The notes: a model not told the origin generated them from the sequence alone. Numbered from the stretch's first letter, positions 40,401 to 50,731 are shown. The stretch is 64,000 nt of DNA from Trichomonas vaginalis G3 (GCF_026262505.1 NC_067207.1:24210082-24274081); one strand, 5' to 3'. A program made the numbers and translations.

Positions 40401-43400
40401 ATCTGTTCAACATCAATGATATTCTTATATATGATGAAGAAGGAGTGAACCATGACAATCTTCAAGTTGTTGCTATCATGGCAATCGCAATCAGAAGTTT
40501 CTAAATAACTCAAACATAATTTGACAACTTCTAATGGTAAGTGATGTGAAATGTAAACGTTTCCGTCTTTGACCATTTTGAGGCTTTCACTGTAATATAT
40601 ACAGTTCTTTGTATGATAGATATAATCAACAACTTGTGGAGCAATTTGGACAAATAAATCTTTCAAATTTGACAAAACTTCTTTTTGTAAATTTGAATTT
40701 TTAGAACCTTCATCAAATATTATTTCAGGATACAAAATTGAGCATTGTTTCGCTTGTAATATTTGAGTGTTTTGTTCAACATGGATATCATTGAGATTCA
40801 AAATACCTACTCTTCCTATTGCATCTGGTTTCAAGAATGACAAATCATTTGTTTCGACAATAACCTTCATTCCTTCATCGGATTTGTATCTGTCGAAAGA
40901 ATTCAACATCAATGTACCACCATAATACAAACTTGAAATGAAATCAGAAAATTCAGGTGAAATAGGACCATCAAATTTCACGATTTGCAGTGTCTCTGAT
41001 TTCTGCAAATTGTACAAGACAGAATGTAGTTCTCCAAACTTCCATTTGTTTTCTTTCGTGCCTGATATCCTCAACCATTTGTCAGATCCGAAATAAATGT
41101 CAGTTTTGTTGATTGGCAAACGGGTTGGCACTTTTGATTGAAAGTCAGGATTTTCGTACTCATAGAGTTCTTTGAGTAACGTGATAAGAGATGATTTACC
41201 GCTGTAAGGTGATCCATTTATGATTACAACGTTGTAAACCTTGAGAAAACGATGTAAATCAATAACTTTTTCAACTAAATATTCTTTGACTTTTGCAGAT
41301 AATTTTGTGGTTGAAATGTTTGCGAAATAATACTTGATTGCTAATTCTTCTTGGTATTCTTGGAAGTATTTCTCGGCTGTCAGATTTTGTTTGAAATTGT
41401 CAAAACCGTCAAACAACATAAAATGAGAATATAAAAGTTGAATTAAACCGTTCAAATCATCTGTTTTAAGATGATATTTGTAATAAGTGTAACAAGCTCT
41501 TGCTATACAGAATTCTTCACATGATCTCGCTGATTCATAATAATGCAAGAAAAGTATAGATTTGGAATGCATTATATGCCTCAAAAATGTTGTTCCTGAA
41601 TCAATTATACTCGAAATTATGGAAACAATGTATTTGTTTTCGACATAATTGTATAAAGTAGTAACTGTTTCTATAAGCATTACTAACTTCTGTGCGATGT
41701 ATTTAGTGGACATGAAACCACTGGCTGAAAGCTTTATTTCTGTTAAATCTTTCGTTTGTGGTTTCATCATTGCGACTGGTTTCAAGATTGACAACAATTG
41801 AGATGGAAAGATTTTCTCGTTTTTAAGTGGTTCATCGGATCCGACCAAAAAGAAACGACATCCTTTGTTGAAATTCCATTCAACATCGTTCAAAACGATT
41901 TTGGTGTTGATTCCTTGCATTTCAGACTGGAAATACCTGAACTTTTCGAACAAATTAGTCAATGTTTGCAAAGAATGATGCTGTACATCATTAAATACAA
42001 CCCAATGACCTGTAATCGCTGCTCCTATGAAGATTTGACTCAAATCACAATATGTTTGAGCTGTAAATCCTGGAACAGTGAAAACAAACTGTCCGAAAAG
42101 AGCTGCAACAGAGCTCAACAGCTGGTGTTTTCCTGTTTGTGGTGCGCCGAATAAATATGGTAAATAACCAGAAATGGAATTTCGAACTAAAGCAGAAACG
42201 GCTTTTTGACTTGAAGAAGAATAAATCAATGGTCTGAATGTTCCCCAGAATTCGTAACCGTGTTCAATAGTGAAATCATCCATTTCAGTCATTATCTTCT
42301 GTGATTGCACGTCGTATCTCAATTTCAAGTGTTGTCGCCATGCGATTTTTTGAGAAAACTGAGGAATTCGCTCTGAAAATTCTCTTGTCAACGCAATTTG
42401 TTGTTGAAGAATTGTGATGATGACAGAGATCTTCGAGAGCTCGCTCTGTGCCAAAGGAGAGTGTGTGTAGTTAGTTAAATCACTCAACCTTTGATTAAGC
42501 AATGATTCGTAGTTAGAAAACGCTTTTGCATTGTTTTCTACATTAGCAAAACATTCTTCAATTTCTCTTGTGAATGTTGTATACAAAACTAAAGCAGAAA
42601 TATAAGAAGTAATTGTCATTGTCCAATCAGTCAATGGCATAGTTGTGTAAGTCTTGTATCCCTCTGTGAAAAAGTATTTCACGGAGTATTTCATCGATTC
42701 CATCAAATGGGAAACCCAATCTTCAACTGTCAAAGTGCACATTATTTTTTGTCTCAATGACAAAACTTCTGTGTTTTCACCGATGAAGCCGATGATCTTC
42801 AATCTCGTGAAGTTCTGGGTGTTCGTGAACTTCTGTGGTTTGCCATCAGCTGATTCCTGCATCTGTGAATCAAATCCTGTTATGTGCATGAAAATTTTTG
42901 ACAAATGTGAACAGAATTTTTCAAAATCTGTTGTTGAATACAAAGAAAGGACTTCATTGTCAGATAAGAAGAATAATCTCAGTAATTTCTTCCTTTTATG
43001 GTCAATGTATGCAGAAATCGATCCGATGATGTTTTCAAGGCCTTGATTGTTTTCTGTCAAATGTTCCAAAAGTGACGGGAATTTTGCCACGTGCACCAAA
43101 GTTGTTCTTTCCAAAGTATGTCTTACAAGCGACATCCATCTTCTTCTTACCATTGCGAATGTTGTTGACTGCTCAGGTAATATGTCGCTTGTTCCATCCA
43201 ATGAAAAGAAAGCTTGCAAAATGACCCAATTCGATTGAAAACTTCTCCACATATCCAAAATTTCAGCGTATCTTTGTAGATTCGATCCCAACTCCATTAA
43301 TTCCTTCTTTACAACGTGAACGAAAGGAATTTGCAACATCTTTTGTAGCTCATCTTGTGAACTCTTTATTTCTTTGAACAAAGGATTCAAATCACCTAAC

Positions 43401-46348
43401 AACAGCGAATCATCTGCTTTTTGTTGTCCATCTCTCAAAGGTAATTGAACTTCTTCCCAATGAGCAGAGATCTTCTTAAACTCTTCAATTAGGGCTGATT
43501 CACCTTTAGAAGTAGAAGTAATTTTTTCAATCTTTTCTTTTTCAGACAAAATGTTCAACTGCAGCAAATCAATGATTTTAATTTCAGGAGTGTATTTTCC
43601 TGGTTGTCCGCATTCATCAAACAATTCTATCCAATGTTGGCCTTCCATTTTTCCTGTGAATAACATTCTCAATTGAGGAATGAAAGGAACAATCTTATTC
43701 AAGTTATTTATGACTTCAATTAATAAAGGATTTTCCTGTGTTGCATTCTTAGAAAGCTCTGTTGCTTCTGTATTTAATTTCTCCAAATCCGTGCAAAATC
43801 TTTCGATATCCATAGAAACAAAAGGAGAAGATTGTATCATCAAATTCAATTCTTTCCATGAATCAATGATTTTATACAATTTCGACATGAATTTACCCAT
43901 ATCCAAAACAGTATCATATGATATCAAATTATTAAATTTAATGCCAAGAACTTGTTGACAATGTGCCAATAAAACAACTTCATTATGTAAATTCTCAATT
44001 TGTAATACGATTTGAGAACTTTGTTTAACACTTTTCGGAGTATCACATTCATCAATTGTTTGTGGGAATTGTAGTATTTCATCCATATAATCACTGAGTT
44101 TATTATTGCATGCCAAAACCCTTGATTGCAAAATCTTCGTGAATTTGTCTTCATGTAATTCTTTCATCATTGCTCCTGCGCCTTGATCTGCTTTGAATCT
44201 TCTAAACTCATCGTGTAATGGGTTCTTACTCAAATCAATGTCTCCTGATGGTTGGAAACCAGCAGTTTCGAATAAACTAAACAAATTATCAACAAAAGAA
44301 ATCTCTTGTGTCAAATAAGGAGACATTTCCGAAACAGATTCATTAAATTTACAAAATTCTACATATTGTTCTAAAGAAGGAGGTTCTTTCTTGATGTGTT
44401 TCGAACAATAATGGAAGATGTTCGTTAAATACTCGATCTTTTCTTGCATCATTTTGTCAAGATATGAATGTGCTTGTTTCAAAGATCGTGATGGAATAGG
44501 ACTCAGTAAATTCCTTAAGTTCTTTGAGTCAACAAATAATGGTCCACGAACAATACATGATGGAAATTGGTTCATCCTTTGTTCATCACGTTTAAATTGC
44601 TCGATGTCATGTCTAACTGTTGAAAAATCAACAATTATCTGTTTGGAGGGATCGAAATGAATGGAACCACTGAGATCTTTAAAAGTGAAGTCAACGGATT
44701 TTCCCCCTCTTTTATAACCGTAATTTTCTGGTTTCCAAGTTCTTCCCATTTCTGCAATTGAGAAGTAATCCTTGAACAATTGACAATGCTGTTCAGCGTC
44801 TTTATAAACATTTGTCAAATAATCAAGGATATCTTGTTTTATCTCTTGAAAACATTTCGTATCTCTAATTACGGTTAGAAAAGTGGGTCCAGAGTTGATA
44901 ACGTTCTGTAGTTTCTTGTATCTCTCTTGTAGGAAAGGAACTAATGACTCGTAAAGCACTAATCTTGGAAGTTTGTTGACGATATCAATTGAATCATCCA
45001 AAGTATCACGAACTGTGGAAATAAGCTCGTCAAGGTTGGGAGAAAACGCTATATCTCCATTGTCTGCGAGTGATACTTCGATTTGGAAGATGGATGCTGC
45101 ATCTGCTCGAATATTATTTTTGGCATTCTTCCAACAGACCATACAGCTCTTCGCAAGGTATTCTAGGAGTATGTAGTCCGTCTGGAGAATGAAATTGGCC
45201 AGGTTTTGGATCTCTTCGTCTACCATTCTCGTCAAATTTATTTTTTCTTGGTTAATTTTGACTTCAAGGATCTTCAACTGCTCGATATTGGGATTCTTAC
45301 GCTTGATCTCTGGAAATTTCGACTCGTTGACCACTAACCGTTGAGGATCTCGAACGGATTTGTCAACAGCGACAATTTCCTTAGCAATATCGGCTATAAA
45401 CTGTAGATACTCCTTATGTAAGAGTTTGAAGTTGCTTTCTGTCGTATCAATGAAGCTGTCTAAGTTATATTTCTTTTCTTGGATGAAAGGTAAGAGATAT
45501 TTATTAATTATTGTGTTACATGTAGTTCTAAGGATTTGTACAGTCGATGCAAAGAACCGTGGATTGTGAAACATCGGGTATTGAGTGATTGAAGTTCGAA
45601 GAGTTTCAAATCTCTGTTTCATAACGAAATTACGCCAAATTTTGAATGGTTTCCAGTAGTAATACTTAGAAAACATCTGTAATTTGCGAATGGATAAGAA
45701 AATTGAAGATTCTTTTGCCCATAAATCCAATGAAACATGTTCTGTGTCGCCATCTGGCTGAATTCTAGTAACACCGTTAGCGGACATGGTAAAATACTCG
45801 GGATCTATTTCAGCATATGGTACTTTAGAGAGAGAATATGGATTAAATTGAGGATCGTCCCTTTTGTATGTGTAATTTAAGTAAATAAAGCGATGGCCAG
45901 TTCCATCTTTGCATTTTGAAAAGTATGCAATTGGATCTTCTGGAAAAGCAAGCGATTCTCTCTCTAATTCAATATCATGTTGAACAATTTCAACGGAATT
46001 TAATGGTTTTGGCCTCAAAGATGTTAATGGTCGAGGACTTAAAAGAGATTTCATGTTGGCTTGAGCATCTTGATTAACAATTGACTGTGAAAATTTTGAT
46101 GTTGTTTGTCGTTTTTTGGATTTTGCTGTTTTATTTCTCAAAGCTACTAAACTGAGATTATTTGTAGGTGGTAATTGAAGCTTATCTTCTTCATTTGTGA
46201 CTATATCGAAAACTTGAGTTTGTTTATCGAGAGCTCTTGAGTTAAATAAAGCTTTGGATGGTGAATATGTTTGATCTTGGTGAAATGGTTTAACTATGGT
46301 TTTTTGTTTTGGGAGCTCAATATTAAGTTCGTCTTTTCCTTGAGACAT
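34436..46348 (-). CDS. Dynein heavy chain with degenerate AAA1 site
   Basis: A 3970-residue motor subunit, intact and single-exon. The tail and linker occupy about residues 1-1380. AAA1 Walker A is GAPQTGKH (1401-1408; the usual final T/S is replaced by His), and its Walker B region reads HWVVFNDVQH where FDE is normal. AAA2 has GSPYSGKSS (1712-1720), AAA3 GERLCGKST (2084-2092), and AAA4 APPGSGRY (2404-2411, Lys replaced by Arg). The stalk coiled coil runs about 2610-2900, with the microtubule-binding tip near IQPSELQEFRQVTSRQNNPV (about 2720). AAA5, AAA6 and a C-terminal domain follow. Since AAA1 hydrolysis powers dynein stepping, this chain may be a non-motile or partner subunit, probably flagellar. 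Family assignment is firm; the functional loss is inferred. Confidence 0.93.
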   Translation of the reverse strand: MSQGKDELNIELPKQKTIVKPFHQDQTYSPSKALFNSRALDKQTQVFDIVTNEEDKLQLPPTNNLSLVALRNKTAKSKKRQTTSKFSQSIVNQDAQANMKSLLSPRPLTSLRPKPLNSVEIVQHDIELERESLAFPEDPIAYFSKCKDGTGHRFIYLNYTYKRDDPQFNPYSLSKVPYAEIDPEYFTMSANGVTRIQPDGDTEHVSLDLWAKESSIFLSIRKLQMFSKYYYWKPFKIWRNFVMKQRFETLRTSITQYPMFHNPRFFASTVQILRTTCNTIINKYLLPFIQEKKYNLDSFIDTTESNFKLLHKEYLQFIADIAKEIVAVDKSVRDPQRLVVNESKFPEIKRKNPNIEQLKILEVKINQEKINLTRMVDEEIQNLANFILQTDYILLEYLAKSCMVCWKNAKNNIRADAASIFQIEVSLADNGDIAFSPNLDELISTVRDTLDDSIDIVNKLPRLVLYESLVPFLQERYKKLQNVINSGPTFLTVIRDTKCFQEIKQDILDYLTNVYKDAEQHCQLFKDYFSIAEMGRTWKPENYGYKRGGKSVDFTFKDLSGSIHFDPSKQIIVDFSTVRHDIEQFKRDEQRMNQFPSCIVRGPLFVDSKNLRNLLSPIPSRSLKQAHSYLDKMMQEKIEYLTNIFHYCSKHIKKEPPSLEQYVEFCKFNESVSEMSPYLTQEISFVDNLFSLFETAGFQPSGDIDLSKNPLHDEFRRFKADQGAGAMMKELHEDKFTKILQSRVLACNNKLSDYMDEILQFPQTIDECDTPKSVKQSSQIVLQIENLHNEVVLLAHCQQVLGIKFNNLISYDTVLDMGKFMSKLYKIIDSWKELNLMIQSSPFVSMDIERFCTDLEKLNTEATELSKNATQENPLLIEVINNLNKIVPFIPQLRMLFTGKMEGQHWIELFDECGQPGKYTPEIKIIDLLQLNILSEKEKIEKITSTSKGESALIEEFKKISAHWEEVQLPLRDGQQKADDSLLLGDLNPLFKEIKSSQDELQKMLQIPFVHVVKKELMELGSNLQRYAEILDMWRSFQSNWVILQAFFSLDGTSDILPEQSTTFAMVRRRWMSLVRHTLERTTLVHVAKFPSLLEHLTENNQGLENIIGSISAYIDHKRKKLLRLFFLSDNEVLSLYSTTDFEKFCSHLSKIFMHITGFDSQMQESADGKPQKFTNTQNFTRLKIIGFIGENTEVLSLRQKIMCTLTVEDWVSHLMESMKYSVKYFFTEGYKTYTTMPLTDWTMTITSYISALVLYTTFTREIEECFANVENNAKAFSNYESLLNQRLSDLTNYTHSPLAQSELSKISVIITILQQQIALTREFSERIPQFSQKIAWRQHLKLRYDVQSQKIMTEMDDFTIEHGYEFWGTFRPLIYSSSSQKAVSALVRNSISGYLPYLFGAPQTGKHQLLSSVAALFGQFVFTVPGFTAQTYCDLSQIFIGAAITGHWVVFNDVQHHSLQTLTNLFEKFRYFQSEMQGINTKIVLNDVEWNFNKGCRFFLVGSDEPLKNEKIFPSQLLSILKPVAMMKPQTKDLTEIKLSASGFMSTKYIAQKLVMLIETVTTLYNYVENKYIVSIISSIIDSGTTFLRHIMHSKSILFLHYYESARSCEEFCIARACYTYYKYHLKTDDLNGLIQLLYSHFMLFDGFDNFKQNLTAEKYFQEYQEELAIKYYFANISTTKLSAKVKEYLVEKVIDLHRFLKVYNVVIINGSPYSGKSSLITLLKELYEYENPDFQSKVPTRLPINKTDIYFGSDKWLRISGTKENKWKFGELHSVLYNLQKSETLQIVKFDGPISPEFSDFISSLYYGGTLMLNSFDRYKSDEGMKVIVETNDLSFLKPDAIGRVGILNLNDIHVEQNTQILQAKQCSILYPEIIFDEGSKNSNLQKEVLSNLKDLFVQIAPQVVDYIYHTKNCIYYSESLKMVKDGNVYISHHLPLEVVKLCLSYLETSDCDCHDSNNLKIVMVHSFFIIYKNIIDVEQINLFDTWIRSTYIIEIPPDWVNFSVPDTFWDIYSRPSLLSMRLYKGKLIPLDYSPLQGKPIINSSQGYTLASDVSVCSPQFLPALFHSRIAMRKSDNLIIHGERLCGKSTLLKFMFLNTDIIPIYIPVTKTSTRSSICNFIQFHTKIIAKDYVMEFDRKKYCLIFDNVCPDNKETCEFIRAITKTSKIPDIHQNDFKKFDYNIIKSCQVIVITSSLQGFDVRFLSRFVPILVPPPTYKSIKYIYDTIGKAVGISAKILQPLCDLFEVLYNQNKINFHFSKLIEILSIIDCRNAKTEQNMTTCIKTILAELNFLSIYRQPETVMELLKKSFNDIFFLEQQRQIFDIVFNSGDMYYSEISQSENNQLSVLFNKHQLKGLTNMLTEVCSNLQPPLPFTLRLNSIIIWSHLQRAISYPTGNCLLIAPPGSGRYHLTRFAAFQKSYSFFVLDKAKTPLLKSSGLCSLIDDVLLSILGGHSVVLFVRGYTQNELKLLNINTMFEIFDNSHLEDIYQHFNTHRQNIHATKYDTYNYAFEMIRNKIHFVIAVDKDFDISEYPDYYVIDFYKLNSDYMQRVANNVIKEHEFKPLSETAPTNIGKVLLQIHEEIQSKFEFVTQNIFNDFASTFVTMSRQSFDEINKRSKDLENAINFIKDLTTKSKETEHRLNEITPLIEQLNGNADNNSQYASKMDEKRSILSSLDEKERIKTAECKQLNEMIIINKEQMTVHLSDYTQKLQLLNEIQPSELQEFRQVTSRQNNPVMISTINLLCSLLNQSPNFETNRRKLINDESLPTTLRISIDPNNISEESMNNAEQYFNEVSLNSEQNVTQISPVLGKLFSYAVSVYNLALSNSKVKQQETEYNEKSKDLAQFIESSHSEKKSIEEEMSRIDEEAKSFQSAVEMRDQLEKELATLENKKQAIDTMLKGLDLMNDEWMEEGQKVSTQRLLLIGDTILFSAYIVYFGFMKQEEREENLVHVLEIIRNSKIQVNLEPHGLIESKLKDVVDYIHLTKQEFQPLDSANDLSHIMLTPKPPLIIDPDDMMFNLLKEALPKQKYRIVSMLSESFCEILNESMHKGFTLIIRDVNRISPELRSVLPYLTRRKDMIQISLNGELSKLSPNFKAILFTSEITEVKQIPTDLFCHTTVVDVSDSTLKSSETMFGWRLVNYFDTELVPRMLSMTHAELQNKSEVKKFEEETLHAIDEIVERTMKEEDFDFLSDGKVSSDLMRSKECYFAATNFTSDTSAINNEVDMTTESFRTHIKVLSSLWTALSRYMPRVCKTHFYSLQTFLKSIELGLQSSGFTSGILTQPQLQTLKTSLIRFIFKTYLPTMTVSDSFFYMFISGYLISEKEHKVQMKDLDIIIDHIVDENFNKVDLRKFETQKGDPIDQLKFSNITNIFRFIDKFICDVFGDDYSSLFPSFSVESFTEDKNIILQCEHFSDPTVLLENFVTLRGKKSFFSVSLNENSLEQSKKICDIAMEKGGLIAIHYMNSSPNCGTFISSLSDKFNEQKNFHIILICSDSSYIPRDFVLQSSVYSYDDFPLIKVQMNQLYQHVVSSIELPTKLSKKITYGTCLAYSLIKFSNFLSPIGISSKLFMTEDDIKGSLLAMHATQNDEIFVRNYREYIKDSFLSSSCVDENDHRKLKQILFTVLGPDLPEESFSFVDSSNPNKDKWILSSDPIHNIDKLPDFGTLDPLLIDNNIGQTLLWLNFSKWCSKPFFSFYKGNPDLEEKDYLKRLEILRKDIPSIISLNDIRSVSSPLTMFVITEIERYNDVIREIDLDTNPLHFDIETAQAICQGKCPHKWKETLGYYGTDSLHKMTAILNERNKLLSEWFNTGIIPKQIDSRLITNIRGLLNSYRNEISIQRNSTTNSLNYEFKFIDHKDNNPGITFSNFALVGANFDSANSKIIPPNSKSSPICLLPPVTCTLVREAKSVHTFNCPCYMQFPSQDTININGNNFVWSALIQSDVPDKTLISSGTCIVCQPHDLMI

Positions 46349-47803
46349 CCCTTTTCCCAGATAACGTTCATCGAGAACGATAGAAGTGGGATTTCAAAAA
46401 TTATTATAATTTAACTAGCTGATATTATTTCAGAATTTATGATAACCTAAAATATTTGAAAAATGCATGAAATTTCCTAATTCTCATTCATGGTGAGATT
46501 ATATCTCAATCAAAACTCATTAAATGATGGAAGCGATAGTTCTTCATATAATTCCTCAAGTTATTTTTTTCAAGTTCCCCAATAGATATCATTTTAATAA
46601 ACATTTCATTAAATAACAACAACCACAGTTATTGAATCTCATAAGTTCTTATATGTCTTGAGGATCGCTCTACAATAATAAAATTTTCCAGATTTCATTC
46701 AATGAAACAATTTGCAGAAGCCTTTGTCCAAAATAAGTTTGTGAATAATTCATTGTTCCCATATTCTCGAAAATATAAACTATTTATGTAGATTTTGGTA
46801 TATCAAAAAGAAAATTTATCTCAAATCTATTATGATATCGAAATTAACAAAAATATACACTTTAAAATGTATCTAACAACCAATGTCAAAAAGATTCGAT
46901 CTTACTATATCTTAATTCCAAAGTTCTCATTATATTGATGTAAAACATCTATTTTTATTGTGAAAAACAAGATATCTCATTCTACTCAGAAAGTCCATGA
47001 TTTTTTGCATGGTATTTATCTATCTACACACTTTATCATGATAAAACAAACATATTGAAGCCGTATTTCATCATATATTTCGGAACTTTGGTGTAAAAAT
47101 TGGATTTTTTGGATGTATTTGATTAATGTTTCAACGATTTCCTTTGTAAGTATCAACGTTAAGTAAAACTTTTTAAACGATGGCATCGTTAATTTTTTGA
47201 GACCAAAAATCTGTGACTTCATTTTAGATCAAAAACCTCCAAAGTTTTTAACTTGACTTCAGTTGAATTGAAAAATATTACACTGTCGTCAACAAGCATG
47301 AGAAATATTCTGTTAACACTTGGTTATTTTCGATCTTCAATGCAAACTTACTGATAAATATTTATTTTGCAAATAGATAGCTCTCGGCCATGATTATTAA
47401 TTAAGCTATCTCTTATCAGTTTAGAGCATTGATTATTTTCATAATCCGTGATCAAAATACCAATAAAATTGTGTTGAGGGGAATATGGTTTAACTCAACA
47501 CTGTTAACAGAAATATTATCTCATATCAAGATGTGTCAATTGTTAATTTTATATATTACTTGGGAAAATAACTTTTTAGAAATTTGTTATGCTTTTATCT
47601 TTTCAAAGCGCAACGAAATTAAATTTCATTACTAAAAATCTTTGTTTGATTTCTCTATATCACATTTTTCTTTAATATAATCCAATATTTCATTTATCCT
47701 TTATTAGAAACTATAAAGAATCATTATTCCAATAAATATAGAGTGTTACAAAACAGTTTATATTATCAAATGAAAAACAAGATGAAAAAAAAAAATAATA
47801 TAA
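46349..47803. other. Intergenic region upstream of dynein
   Basis: AT-rich; no supported gene. I found no TCAYT(A/T) initiator close to the dynein ATG; the 5' flank reads CTGGGAAAAGGG before the start. Short open frames at 47016-47222 and 47429-47635 are not convincing. Confidence 0.4.
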
Positions 47804-48265
47804 TTAGAATGGAAGTGATTGATTTTGGACTTCAGGGATATCATGAAGACGTCTCTTTCCTGGGGTAGAATGCATTGGTTTTATTGATAGATTTTTTTGA
47901 ATTGAGTTTATTTCTTGTCGTAGATAGTCAATTTCTGATTTAATATTTTCAATTGCAATATCATTTGCTATTTGTCTCTGATCTCTTTCTTCCTTAGCCT
48001 GTCGAATTTTTGGTTGCAAATTCTTTATCTTTTGTTCAAGTGTTGACCAATCATACACGCTAGGTGGAACAGTAAATATTAGTCCACAATTTTGTAAATG
48101 GCATGTTGTATTATCAGCCTTATGTTGTAATGCCTTTTCATAAACTTGATTATAACACGTTTGCTGTTTTCGTATTGTTACAATCATATTTTGAATTAGT
48201 TTATTAAGTGCATACACGTCTCCGGATGTATTTCCCACTGTATCGATATTAATCTTTTCTTCCAT
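47804..48265 (-). CDS. Small coiled-coil protein, unknown
   Basis: 153 codons. The N-terminal helical half includes VYALNKLIQNMIVTIRKQQT. The middle contains CHLQNCGLIFTVPPSVYDWS with a Cys-containing turn, then a continuous coiled coil (LEQKIKNLQPKIRQAKEERD through EIDYLRQEINSIQKNLS). The C terminus is a basic, Pro-containing tail (MHSTPGKRRLHDIPEV). Codon usage is host-like and the frame is intact. No family recognised; a structural partner role is plausible. An AGTGAACG stretch lies about 15 bp upstream of the ATG. Confidence 0.6.
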   Translation of the reverse strand: MEEKINIDTVGNTSGDVYALNKLIQNMIVTIRKQQTCYNQVYEKALQHKADNTTCHLQNCGLIFTVPPSVYDWSTLEQKIKNLQPKIRQAKEERDQRQIANDIAIENIKSEIDYLRQEINSIQKNLSIKPMHSTPGKRRLHDIPEVQNQSLPF

Positions 48266-50185
48266 TATTATTTTTAAACGTTCACTGAATTTACAAAGAA
48301 AAAAAAATATATATTATTTGATTCTCATTATTGTTGCACATTAATTATGAAACAGGAATATCGTTCAAATTGAATTCAAATAACAATTAATAAAAAAGAA
48401 GTGCATCAACTCTAACCATCATATCTAAGCAAAGTTTGTTTCAACATTTAATATTCATCCATAGAGCACCTTAATAATGCAGTTATACACATATATTGCC
48501 TCATAATTTTCTGGATCATTAGATCAAATTTCATATAATACTTCAATATCTACCTGTTTATATATTGAATAATGCATATAAATAGATAGAAAAGGATAAG
48601 TATTAACTTTGATTATCGATATTTGATATTTCCTGAAAATAATATCCCTATATTAAGGAATAATAATTCTACAAAGTTTGATTATAATAATATATTTTCT
48701 CAAAATAGCACCCTATGTAGATAAATATTGTTTATTATTTAGAATTTGGAATTATAAAAATTTATTTATGCATAAAAACATTTTCAACAAGTTCAAAATA
48801 CTATATTAGCACTGTTGAGCGTTATATTGTCAAAAACTTAATCAAATGACCAAGATAATTTATGGTAAATATACAATTTGCTCAGTAATTATTTTTTTTT
48901 GGAAAAATTCGACTTATATAATCCATGTTGTGAAGGGTGTATGCCAAAATTATAGCCTCAATGCTTTTAACATTATAATGATAGATTTTAGCAATTGTGA
49001 TGGATCTTATATGGTGTAAAGTGAATATTATTGTAAATTATTTCTGGTTATGAACTGATAAAAGGAAAAAATTATTCATCCACTAAATTGAAATTCAAAA
49101 ATTCAATTTCAAGGACTATTATTAAAGACTAGTAAACATAGTTTGATTCTGAAATCATTCTTTGCCTATAAAAAGTTCTTTCAAGAAGGTTTCTCTATGA
49201 AAGTTCACATTCCCATTCATAATAAAAATATTGCACTTTTCTAATTTGCCGTGTCAAATGTCAGGTGGGAGGCTATCAACTAATTAAAGATTATATAATG
49301 TTATTATATAATGAAATAAAAATACGATAGAATGTCAGGCGAAAATGAGGGGAAAAGTGCGAAAAAGTGGCTTTTCAGTTTACAATTTTTAGTTGATACA
49401 CCTCTAATAAAAATGATTCTCAAAATTTACCATTTTGCGAAACATACTTTGAGCTATTCACACCTACTATATCTAATTTCATAATTTAAGTCATTTCTCT
49501 ATTTTTAACTCTTATTTTGCTAATTCCAATAATACATTCAAGTTTAGAATGAATTTGAAAATTTTATAAAACAATTCAGAACGAACTTGTGTAGGATTCC
49601 GTTAAGGCATGCTTCATACGTTTCCGAATGAAGATTATTATCCAAATAGTCGCAATCATTAGTTTTCTTTTGTAAGAAGTAAGAACAAATTACCTATAAT
49701 TTATGATTTGAATGTATTACTCCATGCAGTCCAAAAGACAAAACTTTAATATTGATTTTAATCTCAGTATTTATATCCAGCTAGTAAAATGATCAGATTC
49801 GGATGTAATGTTCAGCTTGAGACAAATGCAAAGGAGTCACAAGAACAATCAGATGAGTATCATTCTCTAAATTTGTGGATATTGATTGTAATGATTATAT
49901 AAATTGTGAATATGTATATATCGAAGAGATTATGTTGTTGGTTGCCTAATCAAAATTCAATGTCAGAAATGCCATTTGTCTGACAGGTTGAGTGTCAGAT
50001 CTGACATGCTTTTATCGATCTGACAGCATTTGAGGAAAATAACTTAATTTTGTGATTATTTATTGGCTTTTTCTGTATCATACGAATGTCTTCTATATTT
50101 AACATTTTGGCATATTTTATTTTTGACAGTCAGAAAGTTTAGATTCATAAAATTCTGATATGATAATTTTTAAATAATTTTTTTC
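48266..50185. other. Gene-free AT-rich stretch
   Basis: No gene recognised in 1.9 kb. Features seen: an ATTATATAAT direct/inverted pair at about 49291-49312 and the 14-bp palindrome TGTCAGATCTGACA at 49993-50006, with nearby TCTGACAG motifs. Confidence 0.45.
49993..50006. promoter_or_regulatory. 14-bp palindrome with flanking TCTGACA motifs
   Basis: TGTCAGATCTGACA is perfectly palindromic. TGTCAGA or TCTGACA recurs at about 49961, 49979 and 50019, within 190 bp upstream of the ATG at 50186. A dimeric transcription-factor site is possible. Confidence 0.3.
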
Positions 50186-50731
50186 ATGTTTGCACTTCTT
50201 GCTATTCGTAGGACTCCAAGGGTGTCCTCTAACTACATTCCAGTGTTGACGCCATATTTTCCAGGGATGATGAACAGGACCATACAATCTATTAAATGGT
50301 ATGCTAAACAAAAAAATGAAGAGTCTTCAGATAACAGTAACATTTTTACGCCATACCTTCCAACATTGCGTTTTTCAAATGCTGAAAAATCAACAGATGA
50401 AGATAACTTGGGTGGTTTAACCTTTTTTGTACAAAGAAAATTAAGGGAATTAATGGGCAGAAACGCAGAAGATGATGGAACAGATGATGAAAACCCTGCA
50501 GCATTTGGATTATATAGAGAGCTTCAGAAATTAATTGGCCTACGCAATGGGGAAGAAAAAGTCGCAAAAAGGAGACCACGTTATCATTATCGTTTCCCAA
50601 TCAACAGAGATCTCTATCTTCACTGGCTGAAGCATATGAACAGGCAACGTCTTTCGAAGGGCCAAGTTGCTCCGAAGAGATATGCTGCGCCAAGAATCGC
50701 ACCAAAGAGAGTTCTTGTTCCAAAGAAATAA
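50186..50731 (+). CDS. Basic C-terminal protein of unknown function
   Basis: 181 codons, intact. The N terminus is mildly hydrophobic and basic (MFALLAIRRTPRVSSNYIPV). The middle is acidic (ESSDNSN, then AEDDGTDDENPAAF) with LFFVQ-type amphipathic helices (FFVQRKLRELMGRN and LYRELQKLIGLRN). The last 60 residues are highly basic and aromatic (KRRPRYHYRFPINRDLYLHW, then APKRYAAPRIAPKRVLVPKK). The tail would suit nucleic-acid or ribosome binding. No family recognised. The start codon directly follows a T run (TTTTTTTC). Confidence 0.6.
   Translation: MFALLAIRRTPRVSSNYIPVLTPYFPGMMNRTIQSIKWYAKQKNEESSDNSNIFTPYLPTLRFSNAEKSTDEDNLGGLTFFVQRKLRELMGRNAEDDGTDDENPAAFGLYRELQKLIGLRNGEEKVAKRRPRYHYRFPINRDLYLHWLKHMNRQRLSKGQVAPKRYAAPRIAPKRVLVPKK

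Noticed and set aside
36022-45569. About twenty 60-130-codon open frames inside the dynein gene, both strands
   Set aside because: All are shadows of the 3970-codon dynein frame.
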